From Monodelphis domestica (lineage: Eukaryota > Chordata > Mammalia > Didelphimorphia > Didelphidae): a DNA stretch of 64,000 nt. Location: the NCBI RefSeq assembly GCF_027887165.1, contig NC_077233.1, forward strand, positions 184,633,387 to 184,697,386, in the 5' to 3' direction. The first letter of the stretch is position 1; every line of letters starts with the position of its first letter. Shown one piece after another: positions 11,590-23,890 of this stretch. The notes beneath the pieces are model-generated. The model was not told the DNA's origin. It did no database searches and saw only the letters and a list, made by a program, of their open reading frames with translations. The position numbers were made by a program, and so were the translations under genes.

Positions 11590-13632
11590 TGTAAAGTTAG
11601 AAATTCTTGAACTCCTAAAACTATATCACCCAAAGTTCCTTTCTGTACTACCTAGAATCCTTTTCCCTTTTCCTGCGTCCTCACAGTTTACGTGATGGTA
11701 TTTAAGTGGGATGTAGCTCTTTTTACTTGCAACCAGGCTGAGTTCAGGTTCTTCCTTTTATTTTAGATATTATTAATAAAAAAATTTAAAGTATAATAGT
11801 TATCAAATATTAATTTAAAAATCCACATTATGGCAACCATGAAAGGATACAAATTCTAAAAATTTTTGAGCAGATAGCCTTGCAGTTAGGACAGTAAGTT
11901 TGCCTGGTCTCTGCCCATCATGATTGCCAGGTGGCTGGGTCTGCCTTTGCTCCTGCTGCTGTTCACAAGCTGCTGCATTTAGTGCCTTCGTGCCTTCATT
12001 CCTCCCCCACTGCTGCCTGCTCCCGGTCTCCCTATCACTGAGGTGTGCTGAGAAGTCTAGAGCTGCTCCATTGCCACCTCCCACTACTATCTCTGAGTTG
12101 AGTCTCCAGCCCTCCAACAGCCTGCAACCAGACCCACCTGCCATTCCATAAGATTCCCCAATCCCTTTCCTCCCCCCATGTGGATTTTCCAGTGTGGAGA
12201 AAAGAAACCCCACCCCTTCTAGTTTTCAAACAGATTTTTTTTAAGCTGTCCCTAAGGAGGAGGTGAAAGAACAGTATTTTTACAAGTCTCTTAATTCCTT
12301 TCCATTCCACTTAAAAAAAAAAGTTGTTCCAAACCAAGCTTCGAACTCTCAAAGAACAGTTTGAATTGCCTGAGCTAGCAAGTGCATACTGGCTCTGCTG
12401 GATTGTTTTCCTGGCAGCTTGTATATTCATTGGCTATTTACCATTTTATTCCCTTCTCCTCAAGAATCTGCCACAAGCTAGGCTACTTAAACTACAAACC
12501 AACCTGAAATGTTTTGACAAAGTTCTAAAAGTCTTAACTGCTCTTAACATGCAGAGAGGAGATTCTGCCCTGTGCTTCTATCAGAAACTTCAGAGCTCTG
12601 ACAAATGAAATCTAAATGGATAATATGGGGGGAGGGGACGAACCTTTCTGAGATTTGGAGGTGAATTTTAAACCTTTTCCATTGTTTTATTTGCTAACCA
12701 TATTCAGTCTGTTCTCCTCAAGCTAGCAAACAAGTCTACTCCGAACTGGTGAAAAGGATTTTGACTACACTGCCTGCTTGTATCTTTGCCATTTACTTAT
12801 TAAGTTTATCTGTATTAATCTAATCAATATATTTCTGTAATACTGGATCATTTTAAGCTACTATGTTTTGCCTATATTGAGCTTTAATTTGTACCTTTAC
12901 CTTTGCTGAGGAACAAAATATCATTGTATAAGCCTATGAACATCTTGCCCAAACCCCTGTCACTAGATCCATCGAAGATCACATGTTGCCTTTGTTAATT
13001 GTCACATAGATGATGACGGATGGATTTCAACAAAACTGGTTACAATTGTATACACCTCAGGATTTGAGCAATTTTAGGATAAGAAACTTGCTACCTCCCA
13101 GGATCCAGAAGGCGCCATGAAGATAGATGCCTGCAGAGACCACATGCTGCACCAGAAGATCCAGAGTGAACTTTGGGGGATGTGAACTGAACTATGGAGG
13201 GGTTGAAATGCATTTGTTTTGAATGTATACTCTTATGCCAAAGGGGACTGCCCCTAAATTGGCTTTTTGTCAGCCTAGTAATCATTGGCTTTGTTCTTTT
13301 TTTTACCTTTTATCCACAAATTATTTCAATTCATGAGTTAGTTATGTTTCCATGATCCTTTTGGGGAGACTGGTCTCCCCAGCAGGATCACAGGGGGAAT
13401 GTAGTTAGAAATTCTCGAATCCCTAAAACTACATTACCCAAAGTTCCTTTCTGTATTACCTAGAATCCTTTTCCCTTTTCCTGCATCCTTGCATTTTGCG
13501 TGATGCTAAGTGAGCTGTAACTCTTCCCACATTCTTTTTTACTTGAGACCAGGCTGAGTTCAGGTACTTCCTTTTACTTTAGTTATTATTAATAAAACTT
13601 TAAAAAAACACACCTATTGTTATTAATAAATA
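11590..13632 (+). mobile_element. LTR-flanked retroelement (ERV-like, non-autonomous)
   Basis: Two direct LTRs of about 225-235 bp lie at 11590-11820 and 13400-13632. Both begin TGTA and share 'ccaggctgagttcaggt' and an AATAAA signal. A polypurine tract ('cagggggaa', 13391-13399) abuts the right LTR as in retroviruses. The internal part is only about 1.6 kb, with no gag, pol or env I can recognise. By eye the LTRs differ at roughly one base in eight to ten, so it is an old, broken fossil. Confidence 0.8.
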
Positions 13633-13689
13633 AAAGTACTGTATTGTAAAAGAGTAATTTGTTTTGGGACTATTCAGGTTTGAACCTTA

Positions 13690-14798
13690 TTTTTAATTCG
13701 GCTTTCCCTCCCCTCTCCACATCCAGCAAAATATATAGGTTATATCTGTCATGTTTCTATTTCTCAGTTCATTCTCTGGAGATAAACATTTACAAGTTAT
13801 TCTTCAAATATTAAATTGATAGCTATATATAATGTTCTCTTGGTTGTACTAGTTTTACTCTTCATGATCTCATGTAGTTACTTCAAAGTTTTTTTAAAAA
13901 TTAATCTGGTCATTATTTCTTATGGTGCAGTAATGTTCCATTATAATTTTACATCAGAATTTGTTAAGCCAATCTTCAACTGAGAGGCATCTCTTTAATT
14001 TCCAGTTCTTTGTCACCACAAAAAGAGTTGCTATAAACATTTTAGAACATATAGGTTCTTTTCCTCTTCTTTGGGAAACAGATCCAGCCTTGGTATCGCT
14101 GGGTCTAGGGATATAGTTTTACAGCTTATTAATATCCTCATTTTTCCACATTCCTTCTAAGATGTCATTTTACTTTTTTTTGTCATTTTGGTCAATTTTA
14201 TGGGCGTGAAATATCTCAGAATTGTTTTGATTTGCATTTCCCCTAATCAGTAGAGATTTAGAGTATTTTTTTCAGGTATCTATATATGGCTTTGACTTCT
14301 TCATTCCAAAACTCTCTGTTCATGTCTTTTTGCCCATTTATCAACTAGGTGGTGGCTCTTATTCCCATAAATTAGAAAAAGTTCTCTCTCTATTTTTGAT
14401 ATGAGACCTCTATCTGAGAGACTGAAAAATTTCCCCATATTTTCTGCTTTCCTTCTAATCTTTGCAACATTTGTTTTATTTGTATAAAACCACCCAAATT
14501 ATCCAAAATTAACATTTTACAACACTATCCATCCTGTTTACTCATAAATTCCTTTCCTATTCATAAATCCAATAGGGAATATTTCCCCTGTTCTCCTTAT
14601 TTGCTTATATCTCCTTTTGTATCTAGATCATATATCTATATTGACCTTATTTTAGTGAATGGTATAAGATTTTGGTCTGTACCTAGTCTCTGCCATACTA
14701 ATTTCCAGCTATCCCAGCAATTATTACCAAATAGTGATTTCTTATCCCCAATAGCCTGGATCTATATTTTTGTCAAATACAAAGTTACTATAATTTTT
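13690..14798 (-). mobile_element. LINE-1 3' part (minus)
   Basis: Reverse-complement L1 ORF2 C-terminus and 3' UTR. Diagnostic reversed pieces include 'ttgatttgcatttcccctaa', 'ttttgcccatttatcaact' and 'ggtctgtacctagtctctgcc'. It is diverged and its reading frame is broken many times. A UCP2 retropseudogene is inserted at 14817. Confidence 0.85.
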
Positions 14799-14816
14799 TG
14801 CTATTGTTCTTTGTAT

Positions 14817-15348
14817 ATTTGTTCTCTTCCACTATCCTGAAACACTACTGTCAACTGTGCTGAGCTGGTGACCTATAACTTCATCAAAGATGCTCTCCTG
14901 AAGGCCTACCTTATGACTGATAACCTTCAATGCCAGCCTTCACATAAGCCTTCGGGGCTGGCTTCTGCCCCACCATCACTGCCTCCCCTGTGGATATGGT
15001 CAAAAGGAGATACATGAACTCTGCCTCAGGCCAGTATGCCAGTGTTGGCTACTGTGCCCTTACCATGCTTCTACAAAGGATTCAAGCCTTCCTTCCTCCA
15101 CTTGAGCTCCTGGAATGTAGTGGCATTTTGTTATCTATGAGCAACTGAAATGGATCCTGATGGCAGTTGGTGTTTCCCAGAAAAATCTCCTTTTTGAGTT
15201 TTATACTGCCCTTCATTTTTGTGTCAAGATCCCATCTTGCCCCTATTCTCTCCTATTTCTTCCCTTTTCCTCTCCTCCCCTTCCTCATCCCTAAGACAAA
15301 TAAGCAAATAAACAAATAAATAAATAATTCTTAATCTCTGGGCTCTTC
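14817..15348 (+). pseudogene. UCP2P: UCP2 processed pseudogene, 5'-truncated
   Basis: An intronless copy of the last part of a mitochondrial uncoupling-protein mRNA. Frames across it give [33 protein letters not shown] and CALTML in UCP2 order. They match UCP2 better than UCP3 as I recall them. A 3'-UTR-like stretch and an A-rich tail (aaataaataaataaa) near 15315-15327 follow. The frame is interrupted by shifts and stops. Flanks 14799-14816 and 15349-15366 match at 16 of 18 bases, consistent with L1-mediated retroposition into the L1 at 13.7-14.8 kb. About 20 bases separate the tail from the right flank, which is slightly untidy. Confidence 0.85.
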
Positions 15349-15439
15349 TGCTATAGTTCTTTCTATAAGTCTTCTGTGTTATTTCAATATCTTTTAGTTG
15401 ATATATTTTTAACTGTTAACTACTTTCAGAAATATAGGG

Positions 15440-16069
15440 CTTCACTATCAATAATCATATGAAAAAATGTTCTAAATTCCTCTTGATTAGAGAAATGCAA
15501 ATTACAACAACTCTGAGTTTCAGCTCACACCTATCAAATTGGCCAATATGACAGTAAGGAAAATGATAAATGTTGGAGGGGATGAGGGAAAATTGGGACA
15601 CTAAAACATTTTTGGTGGACTTGTGAACTGATCCAACCATTCTGCAGGGCAACTTGGAATATGCCCAAGGGCTATAAAAGAATGCATACCTTTTGGTCCT
15701 ATAATACCACTATTGGGTCTTTATCCCAAAGAAATTTTTTTTTAATGGGAAAGGACCTATTTGTATAAAAATATTTATAGCTGCTCTTTTTTGTGTGTGA
15801 TGGCAAAGAATTGGAAACTAAAAGGATGTCCCTCAATTGGGGAATGACAACAAATTGTGTTATATGATGGTGATGGAATACTATTGTGCTATTATAAAGA
15901 GAGATGAACAGGATGATTTCATAAAGAGCTGGAAAGACCTACGTGAACTGATAAAAGAATGAAATAAGTAGAACCAAGAGATCATGTGAAATGACAAAAG
16001 TGATAGACTTTGCTACTAACAGCAATACAATGATCTAGAACAATTCTGAGGGATTTATGAAAAAGAATG
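15440..16069 (+). mobile_element. LINE-1 3' part, left half (split by solo LTR)
   Basis: ORF2 C-terminal region in broken frames ('agagaaatgcaaattacaac', 'gttggaggggatgagggaaa'). It stops at 'agaatg' (16064-16069), where a solo LTR interrupts it. It resumes at 17053 with 'ctatctacctccagagaaa'. Confidence 0.85.
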
Positions 16070-17046
16070 TGCTGGGAGCCATCAGGCCACAATGTCTTGA
16101 CAAGGTTACTCGTGGAAGCCAGGAGGTCACACAGTGGCTCCTTGACAGGATGGAATCACCCACTCAGTCCCCTCTGAATGATTTCTCTCATCAACATCCC
16201 TTATTAAAGGAATTGACATGATTATTATTCTCCCCCTAGACTCAGAAGGAATAATATACGAGCAAATACTTACACATTATTCCCCCAGAATACCATTAAA
16301 AGATCAAACCCAAAAGACCGTCATGGGTTAACTTCTGTAACTCCCAACAAAGCTATGCTTAGACATTCCCCACTCCCATGCTCAGAACAAATTCTCTTAG
16401 GCCAGCACATAATCACCATAGAGAAAGGCTGGTACAATATGCCTTAGCACACCATGCCTCAGTGACTTGACTTACCAACCAAAACTCCCCAATGAAGCTC
16501 TGAAAAATGATCAGTTTTTTATTAAACATACTAGAACTAGTTATGCTTCTATTACCCCTTTGACCCCTTGACTTGGCTACCGTGTTCTTGATTGTCTATT
16601 TTTATTAAAAATAACATATGATTTTCTTTGATTGTCTGTAAGCTCAAGCTCCTCACAGGCTAATGAGAAAATTAAGCCACCTGTGATGAAATCATTTATC
16701 TTGTGCAAAACCTTTGTATATCCTGTCAGAATCAATAGTTATATAATACAAGTGTATAGAATAATCTCAGAATGTTAATCAAACGATTTGTTTGAAAAGT
16801 TAATGTATCACTTATCCAATTATCTTTATTCAAACACATATGTTGAATGATGTAGCTATGTGCCAAGAAAATGGGTATAAAAATAAAAACTAAGCCTGGG
16901 CATAGTGAAGAAGCCACTTCATGCAGAGTCTTGCCCCAGGCAGATACATACACACATCTGCCTTCCTTCCTTCATTTTCCCCTAAGCCTTTCCACCTACC
17001 AAAGACCTCTGGAGTCTCAAGCAGGGCTGGACCTGGACCAGCAGCA
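16070..17046 (+). mobile_element. Solo LTR of an endogenous retrovirus
   Basis: 977-bp sequence beginning TGCTGGG and ending CAGCAGCA, flanked by the 6-bp repeat 'agaatg' (16064-16069 and 17047-17052). It lies inside an L1 whose two halves join cleanly without it; the L1 at 20.8-21.8 kb shows the uninterrupted site. An A-rich polyadenylation-like region lies near 16880. No internal viral genes remain. The 6-bp duplication suggests a betaretrovirus-like (ERVK/ERV2) class, though this is inference. Confidence 0.8.
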
Positions 17047-17052
17047 AGAATG

Positions 17053-17357
17053 CTATCTACCTCCAGAGAAAAAACTGTTGGAGTAGAAATGCAGGTGAAA
17101 ACATATGATTTATTACTTGTTTATTTGGTCATATGTTTTGGGGTTTTGGTTCTGTAAGATTGGTAGCTTACAAAATGAATACTATGGAGATGTTTTGCAT
17201 GATAACACATATATACATATATATGTATATCCCGGATTGAATTGCTTGTCAGTTCCAGAAGGGGGAGGGAAGGGAAGGAAACAATATGGATCATATGACT
17301 TTGGAAAACTTTGTGGAGATTTGTTATTAAAACAAAAAATTTTCTTTAAAAAAAGTT
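17053..17357 (+). mobile_element. LINE-1 3' part, right half
   Basis: Continuation of the L1 from 15440: end of ORF2 and 3' UTR ('gcaggtgaaaacatatgatt', 'gttccagaagggggaggga'), ending in an A-rich tail near 17350. Confidence 0.8.
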
Positions 17358-17380
17358 AATCTTTTAAAATCACAGGTCTG

Positions 17381-17584
17381 GGGGGCAGCTAGGTAGTGCA
17401 GTGGACTGAGAGTCAGGCCCAGAGATGGGAGGTCCTGGGTTCAAATCTGGCCTCAGACACTTCCCAGCTGTGTGACCCTGGGCAAGTCACCTACCCCCCA
17501 TTGCCTAGCCCTTACCACTCTTCTGCCTTGGAACCAATACATAGTATTGATTCCAAGATGGGAGGTAAGGGTTAAAAAAAAAAA
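17381..17584 (+). repeat. tRNA-like marsupial SINE, full length
   Basis: Well-preserved copy: 'gggggcagctaggtagtgca', 'gggaggtcctgggttcaaat', 'ccagctgtgtgaccctgggc', 'gggaggtaagggttaaaaaa'. It sits just past the A tail of the L1. Confidence 0.9.
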
Positions 17585-18439
17585 GGGTTATCTAATTCAG
17601 AAACTAAATTTGTAACTGTGATTTTATGATTTTTGCAAATAAAGATATCCCATCCACACTGAAGAGGTTAGGGGCTGGGATGTGGAAAATCTATGTAAAA
17701 GTTTTTGGTCCTCCCTTCATACCAAAAAAGTCTGAAAGTCTGAATTTCTTTTTTTTTAATGGGCTGTTGACAATACCTGATAGGTATTTATGAATTACTA
17801 AACTTTTAAATATCTCTACATTTCTAGCCTTTGTTTTCTTTTTGCAAACTTTAACTTTTTACTTATTTTAACTTTAAACAAGAAATTGTGTATATTTATG
17901 GTATTAAAAGATAAAATATGTTGACATAATACAATACTATACTTATTTTATGCGTTTCTGAGTTTCTAAACTTTTTGTCTCATCTTCTGGCCTTTGTGTG
18001 TCATCTGCTGCTTTTGCAAAACTCCCCTGAAATTTCCATTCAATTTCTTATGCCAATCTGCAATATATCAAAACTGAGATCAAGAAAGTTGAGATGTAGA
18101 AGGGATACCTGTATTCTCTACATGGTGATTAAAGGTCTCTACACAGAGGGGCTTTGCTAGCTACACGTTATTTATTAACTTATGGCAAATGACAATAGCA
18201 GATTATATTGCTTTGGAGTTGTGTCCTTATTGTATAATTCTGAATCAACCCAAACAGGCATTAATGTCCACCTCAGTTAATTTTTTACAAACATCTGAAA
18301 TAGGAAAATATTAAAAATATATAACTATCACAATAAAACACTAGAAAAATTTGACTACCTGGTGTCTTTGAGAAATTCCACTTTGGATAGGTGAGTATTC
18401 TAGATTACTGATGGTTAACCCTTTAAAACACCTAATTTT

Positions 18440-19320
18440 TTCTTTTCTCCCTTTAAAAAAATTATTTATTTGTTTAGAATATTTTTCTATGGTTACATGA
18501 TTCATGACTTTTCCCACCCCTTTTTCCTTCCCCCACCCAGGACCTGACAAGCAATTCCACTGGGTTATACATGTATCATTGTTCAAAACCTTTTTCCATG
18601 TTATTCATATTTGCAATAGAGTGATCTTTTAATGCCAAAACCCTAATCATATCCCCACTGAACCACGTGGTCGATCATATCTTTTTCTATTGCATTTCTA
18701 TTCCCACAGTTCTTTCTCTGGATGTGGATAGTGTTCTTTCTGATAAATTCCTCTTGATCGTCCTGGGTCATTTCATTGCTGCTAGTAGAGAAGTCTATTA
18801 TGTTCAATTGTGCCATAATGTATCAGTCTGTGTACAATGTTCTCCTGATTCGGTTCCTTTCCCTCTGCATCAATTCTTGGAGGTCATTCCAGTTCACATG
18901 GAATTCCTCCAGTTCATTATTCCTTTCAGCACAATAGTATTTATTTCATCATTATCAGATACCACAATTTGTTCAGCCATTCCCTAATCGATAGACACCA
19001 CGTCATTTTCCAATTTTTTGCCACCAGAAAGAGCACAATGATAAATATCTTGTACAAGTATTTTTCCTTCTTTGGGGTACAAACCCTATATAGAGGGGCT
19101 TTGCTAGCTATACATTATTGATCAACTTATGCAAGAGACAACAGCAGGATCTTTTAAAACCCTTTGTACATAGTTCCAAATTGACCTCCAGAATAGTTGG
19201 ATTACTTCACAACTCCACCAGCAATGCATTAGTGTCCCAGTTTTGCCACATCTCCAACATTTATCACTTTCCTTTGCTGCTGTATTGGCCAATAAGGTGG
19301 TACCTAGGAGCCAAACAACT
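18440..19320 (-). mobile_element. LINE-1 3' part (minus)
   Basis: Reverse L1 3' UTR and ORF2 C-terminus, homologous to the plus copy at 2.6-3.8 kb ('tctggatgtggatagtgttc', 'ctgctagtagagaagtctat'). Within ORF2 a block of about 55 bases (19091-19146) that is not L1-like replaces the expected sequence and has a second copy at 18145-18201. Confidence 0.85.
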
Positions 19321-19865
19321 AATCTTTTCAGGAGGGAGAAAGGGGAGGATATCTTTCTAAAATGTATTTTATATTTCCTTGCTTCCTTACCTTGGGTGTG
19401 ACAAACCTAACAATTTGATAACTCATAAACACTGAATCACTATATTACTCTGCACTACAATGATACCTTTCCAGTCTCATGATACATTACTTCCATTTAC
19501 ACACTCTGCCCAAGTAAAGTCATGGACATGGGAGACTAGAATGTAACATAAAGGCTGCTACTGGCAAGTAGGCCAGTCTGGCTGGAATATAGAATGTGTG
19601 TATGAAAAAGAGTTGTCTGGAAAAGTATGTCTGGAAGGGTCAGCTAGAACCAACTTGTTAAGTTCTTTAAATGTCAAACAAACACAAGGGGGATTCATAT
19701 AAGGGTTATTGAGTAGGGGAATGATATGGTTAGACCTGTGCTTTCAGAATAGCAATCTGGCAGATGGATTGGAGAAGGAAGCCTTGAGGCAAAAACCCCA
19801 TCAGAAAACTTGTAAATAATCCAGGAAATAAACTAGAGGGATCAACTTGAGTGGAGAGAAGACCC

Positions 19866-20040
19866 CAAGGCAGCTAGGTGGTGAAGTGATAAAGAGTCCT
19901 GGACTTGGAGTGGGACATCATACTTAACTTCTGTCTCCTCAATAATAAAATAGCAATAATAATAGCATCTTCCAGAGTTGTTAAAGGACCAAATGAGATA
20001 ATATCTGTAGAGCAGTTAGCAAATTGTAGATACCTGCCTT
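19866..20040 (+). repeat. MIR/CORE-SINE, internally deleted
   Basis: Head 'ggcagctaggtggtgaagtg' joined to the 3' region 'aatagcatcttccagagttg' and 'aatgagataatatctgtaga', as in marsupial MON1/Ther-type CORE-SINEs. Confidence 0.6.
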
Positions 20041-20149
20041 TTCTTTCCACTCATCCCCATTTAAGGAGTAATCAGTTCCCCCACCCCCCAATATTTTACT
20101 ATATTTCTCCCCAAATACATGTAGAAATAAAGTAATATTGGTTTTAATT

Positions 20150-20343
20150 TATTAAACCCTTACCTTCCGTCTTGGAGTCAATGTATTGGCTCCAAGGCAG
20201 AAGAGTGGTAAGGGCTAGGCAACTGGGGTTAAGTGACTTGCTCAGGGGTCACACAGCTGGGAAGTGTCTGAGGTCACATTTGAACCCAGGACCTCCCAAC
20301 CCCAGGCCTGACTCTCTACCTACTGAACCACCCAACTTCCTCT
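20150..20343 (-). repeat. tRNA-like marsupial SINE
   Basis: Reversed copy: 'aaacccttaccttccgtctt', 'gtcacacagctgggaagtgt', 'ccacccaacttcctc'. Full length. Confidence 0.9.
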
Positions 20344-20824
20344 AATATTATTTTTAAAAAATTAAATGGACATTAGGAGTGAAAAAATAGAGCTGCTGAA
20401 GCCAACTCCAAAGTTATAAGGCTAAGTAACTGGAAGGTTGGTGATGTTCTTAATAGAAATAAAGAAGAAATAATTAAGATATCAGTTCTAAGACAGAAGG
20501 TAAAGGTTAAAAAGGAGGGGGGCAACACCTGAGCAAAGCCTTGAAGTGGGCTAGACATCAGGAAACACAGATGACTATAACAAAGGAGTATTTTAGACTC
20601 AGAGAACAATGCAAAAGTTAATGGCAGGATTGCAGAAAAAGAATATCATTTATAGGGACCAGGCAAGTAAGCTAGTTTTCTGGCAAATGAGGGAGAAAAA
20701 AAAAATTAGTCTTAAATCTAAGAGAAAAGGTCCATGAGAAAAAAAGGAAAGAGCTATGTCAATTGCATAAATCTCCTAGCCACTTTAAGTAACAAAAGAA
20801 TTAGAAATTAAATTGATTAAATTA

Positions 20825-21795
20825 TCTATAGTAATATGAAAAAAAGAGCTCCAAATCATTACTACTTAGAGAAATGCAAATTAAAGCAATTGAGGTACCT
20901 CTTCATACCTAGCAGATTGGCTAATATGACAGAAAAGGAAAATGATAAATGCTGAAGAGAATGAGGGGAAACTGGGACAGTAATGTGCTGTTCTTGGAGT
21001 TGTAACTGACCCAACCATTCTGGAGAGCAATTTGGAATTATGTCTAAAGGGCTATAAACTTGTGTATACCTTTTCACAAAACAATATCAATACTATGTCT
21101 GGATCCCTGAGAGATTTTTTAAAATGGGAAAGGACTTAATTGCATAAAAATATTTATTGTGGCTCTCTTTGTAATGGAAAAGAATTGGAAACTAAGGAGA
21201 TGCCCACCAACTGGGGAGTGGCTGAACCAGTTGTGGTATGTAATTGTAATGGAATACTATTATGTCCTAAGATATTATGTGTAGGAGGGTTTCAGAAAAA
21301 CCTGGAAAGACCTACATGAACTAATACAATGTAAAGTAAGCAGAAACAGGAGAACATTATACACAGCCACAGCAATAATATACAATGAACAACTGTGAAT
21401 GACTTAGCTATTCTCAGCAATATAATGACCCAAGACAACCCCAAAGGACTTATGATGAAAAATGCTATCTATCTCCAGAGAAACAACCGATGGGAATCTG
21501 AATGCAGACTGAAGCAGATCATACTTCACATTATTTTCTTAATGATTTTTTAAAAAAATGCGTCTTGTTCTATAACATGAAGAATATGTATATATGTTTT
21601 TTGTATGATTACACATGTATAACCCACAACAAATTGCTTACCATCTCAAGGAATGGAAAGGGAAAAAAGGAAGGGAATCTAGAACTCAAAATGTCAGAAT
21701 ATGAAGGCCAAAAATTATCTTTACATTTAAGTGGGGGAAAAAATACTACTGTAACTGCAAAAAAAATTAACTTTTCTTCCCTTCAATAAAAAGTT
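20825..21795 (+). mobile_element. LINE-1 3' part
   Basis: ORF2 C-terminus and 3' UTR of a second L1 subfamily ('agagaaatgcaaattaaagc', 'gaatactattatgtcctaag', 'gaaaaatgctatctatctcc'), ending in an A-rich tail. Frames are broken. It provides the empty-site comparison for the solo LTR at 16070. Confidence 0.85.
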
Positions 21796-21944
21796 GCTTT
21801 GTTAGTATAAGCACTTTGGATTTCAATAGTTTCTAAAAACTAAAAGTCCACAGGCTTTGCAAACTTTATTGCCAACTTAGCAATATCAACAAATCTCCCC
21901 TTTATTCCCATTATTCATTTGTCCACCTCTTCTTTGTTCATTTC

Positions 21945-22176
21945 TGTCAATGGAATCTAGAAACCCCAAACCTAGGGTTCATCAGATCTTACTAGGTTAC
22001 AAGCTAGGGTTCATTATTCAGTCTGAAACTGCTATCCTGAGATTCCCTTCAGGGTGGATTCTCATGGGAACAGGGAACAAGGACAAGTCTCCAACTTACA
22101 AGCTAGTCCTAAAACTTGGGAGTTCATCAGATCTTACTAGGCTACAAGTTTGGGGTTTCTAGATTCCATGTTGACA
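21945..22176. mobile_element. 232-bp foldback / MITE-like element, family unknown
   Basis: The ends are a 21-bp perfect inverted repeat: 21951-21971, starting 'tggaatctagaaacccc', and 22148-22168, its complement. Outside these, 'tgtcaa' and 'ttgaca' extend the pairing with a two-base bulge. A 27-bp direct repeat with one mismatch lies at 21977-22003 and 22122-22148. There is no coding capacity. I see no clear target-site duplication and do not recognise the family. Confidence 0.7.
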
Positions 22177-22221
22177 CTCCTTACCAGCATTCAAAAGTGA
22201 TTATTTAAAAAAAGTAATTTA

Positions 22222-22414
22222 GGGGGCAGCTGGGTGGCTCTGTGAATTGAGAGCCAGAAGGCCCTATGTTCAAATGTGACCTCAGACACTTCCCAGCTGT
22301 GTGACCTGGGCAAGTCACTTGACCCCCATTTCCTAGCCCTTACCACTCTTCTGCCTCGGAGCCAATACACAATATTGACTCCAAGACAGAAGGTAAGGGT
22401 TTTAAAAAAAAAAA
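22222..22414 (+). repeat. tRNA-like marsupial SINE
   Basis: Full-length: 'gggggcagctgggtggctct' to 'gacagaaggtaagggtttta' plus an A tail. The flank 'aaagtaattta' occurs on both sides as a target-site duplication. Confidence 0.9.
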
Positions 22415-22454
22415 AAGTAATTTAATTTCTGGTACTTCAATATTTCTATCTTTT

Positions 22455-23890
22455 CCCAGCTTTTGGGACAAAAATCCAGTATTTGATAAAAAACTGCTGG
22501 GAAAATTGGAAGACAGTGTGGGAGAGATTAGGTTTGGATCAACACCTCACACCCTACACCAAGATAAATTCAGAATGGGTGAATGACTTGAATATAAAGA
22601 AGGAAATTATAAGTAAATTAGGTGAACACAGAATAGTATACATGTCAGACCTTTGGGAAGGGAAAGATTTTAAAACCAAGCAAGACTTAGAAAGAGTCAC
22701 AAAATGCAAAATAAATAATTTTGACTACATCAAGTTAAAAAGTTTTTGTACAAACAAAACCAATGTAACTAAAATTAGAGGAAAGCAACAAATTGGGAAA
22801 CAATCTTCATAACAAAAACCTCTGACAAAGGTCTAATTACTCAAATTTATAAAGAGCTAAACCAGTTGTACAAAAAATCAAGCCATTCTCCAATTGAAAA
22901 ATGGGCAAGGGACAAGAATAAGCAACTTTCAGGTAAAGAAATCAAAATACTATTAATAAGCACAGTTCTAGATCTCTTATAATCAGAGAGATGCAAATCA
23001 AAACAACTTTGAGGTATCACCTCACACCTAGCAGATTGTTCAACATGACAGCAAAGGAAAGTAATGAATGCTGGAGGGGATGTGGCAAAGTTTGGACATT
23101 AATGCATTGCTGGTGGAGTTGTGAATTGATCCAACCATTCTGGAGGGCAATTTGGAACTATGCCCAAAGGGCTATAAAAGACTGTCTGCCCTTTGATCCA
23201 GCCATAGCACTGCTGGGTTTGTACCCCAAAGAGGTAATAAGGAAAAAGACTTGTACCAGAATATTCATAGCTGCGCTCCTTGTGGTGGCCAAAATTGGAA
23301 AATGAGGGGATGCCCTTCAATTGGGGAATGGCTGAACAATTTGTGGCATATGTTAGTGATGGAATACTATTATGCTCAAAGGAATAATAAAGTGGAGGAA
23401 TTCCATGGGGACTGGAACAACCTCCAGGAATTGATTCAAAGTGAGAGGAGCAGAACCAGGAAATCATTATACACAGAAACTGATACACTGTGGTACAAGC
23501 GAATGTAATGGACTTCTCCATTAGTGGCATTAGTTGTCCCTGAACAACCTGCAGCGATCTATGAGGGAAAAAAAAAACAAAAACAAAAACTATCCTCAAG
23601 CAGAGGACAAACTGAGGGAGTAAAAACACCAGGGAAAAGCAACTGCCTGACTACAGAGGTTGAGGGGACATGATCCAGGAGAGATGCCAAATGAGGGCCC
23701 TAATGCAAATACCAACAACAAGGAAATGGGTTCAGAGCAAGGACACATGTGATACCCAGACGAATCCTGCTTCGGCTAGGGAAGGGGTGGGGGTGGGGGG
23801 GGTTAGAGGGGGAGGAAAAGAAAATGATCTGTTTCCAATGAACAATGTATGAAAATGACCAAATAAAATAATGTTAAAAAAATAAAAAAA
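22455..23890 (+). mobile_element. LINE-1, 5'-truncated 3' end with TSD
   Basis: The best-preserved L1 here. The ORF2 C-terminal frame gives LTPYTKINSEWVNDLNIKKE and KLKSFCTNKTN, then MQIKTTLRYHLTPSRL, CWRGCGKVWTLMHCWWSCEL and FDPAIALLGLYPKE, all matching the end of L1 ORF2. A few stops and shifts separate these blocks. The 3' UTR follows, with an A-rich tail. The flank 'aatatttctatctttt' is present at 22439-22454 and 23891-23906. Probably the youngest L1 in the window. Confidence 0.92.

Noticed and set aside
12324-12608. 94-codon ORF inside the LTR-flanked element
   Set aside because: No similarity I recognise to any retroviral or host protein. It lies in the interior of an old broken element.
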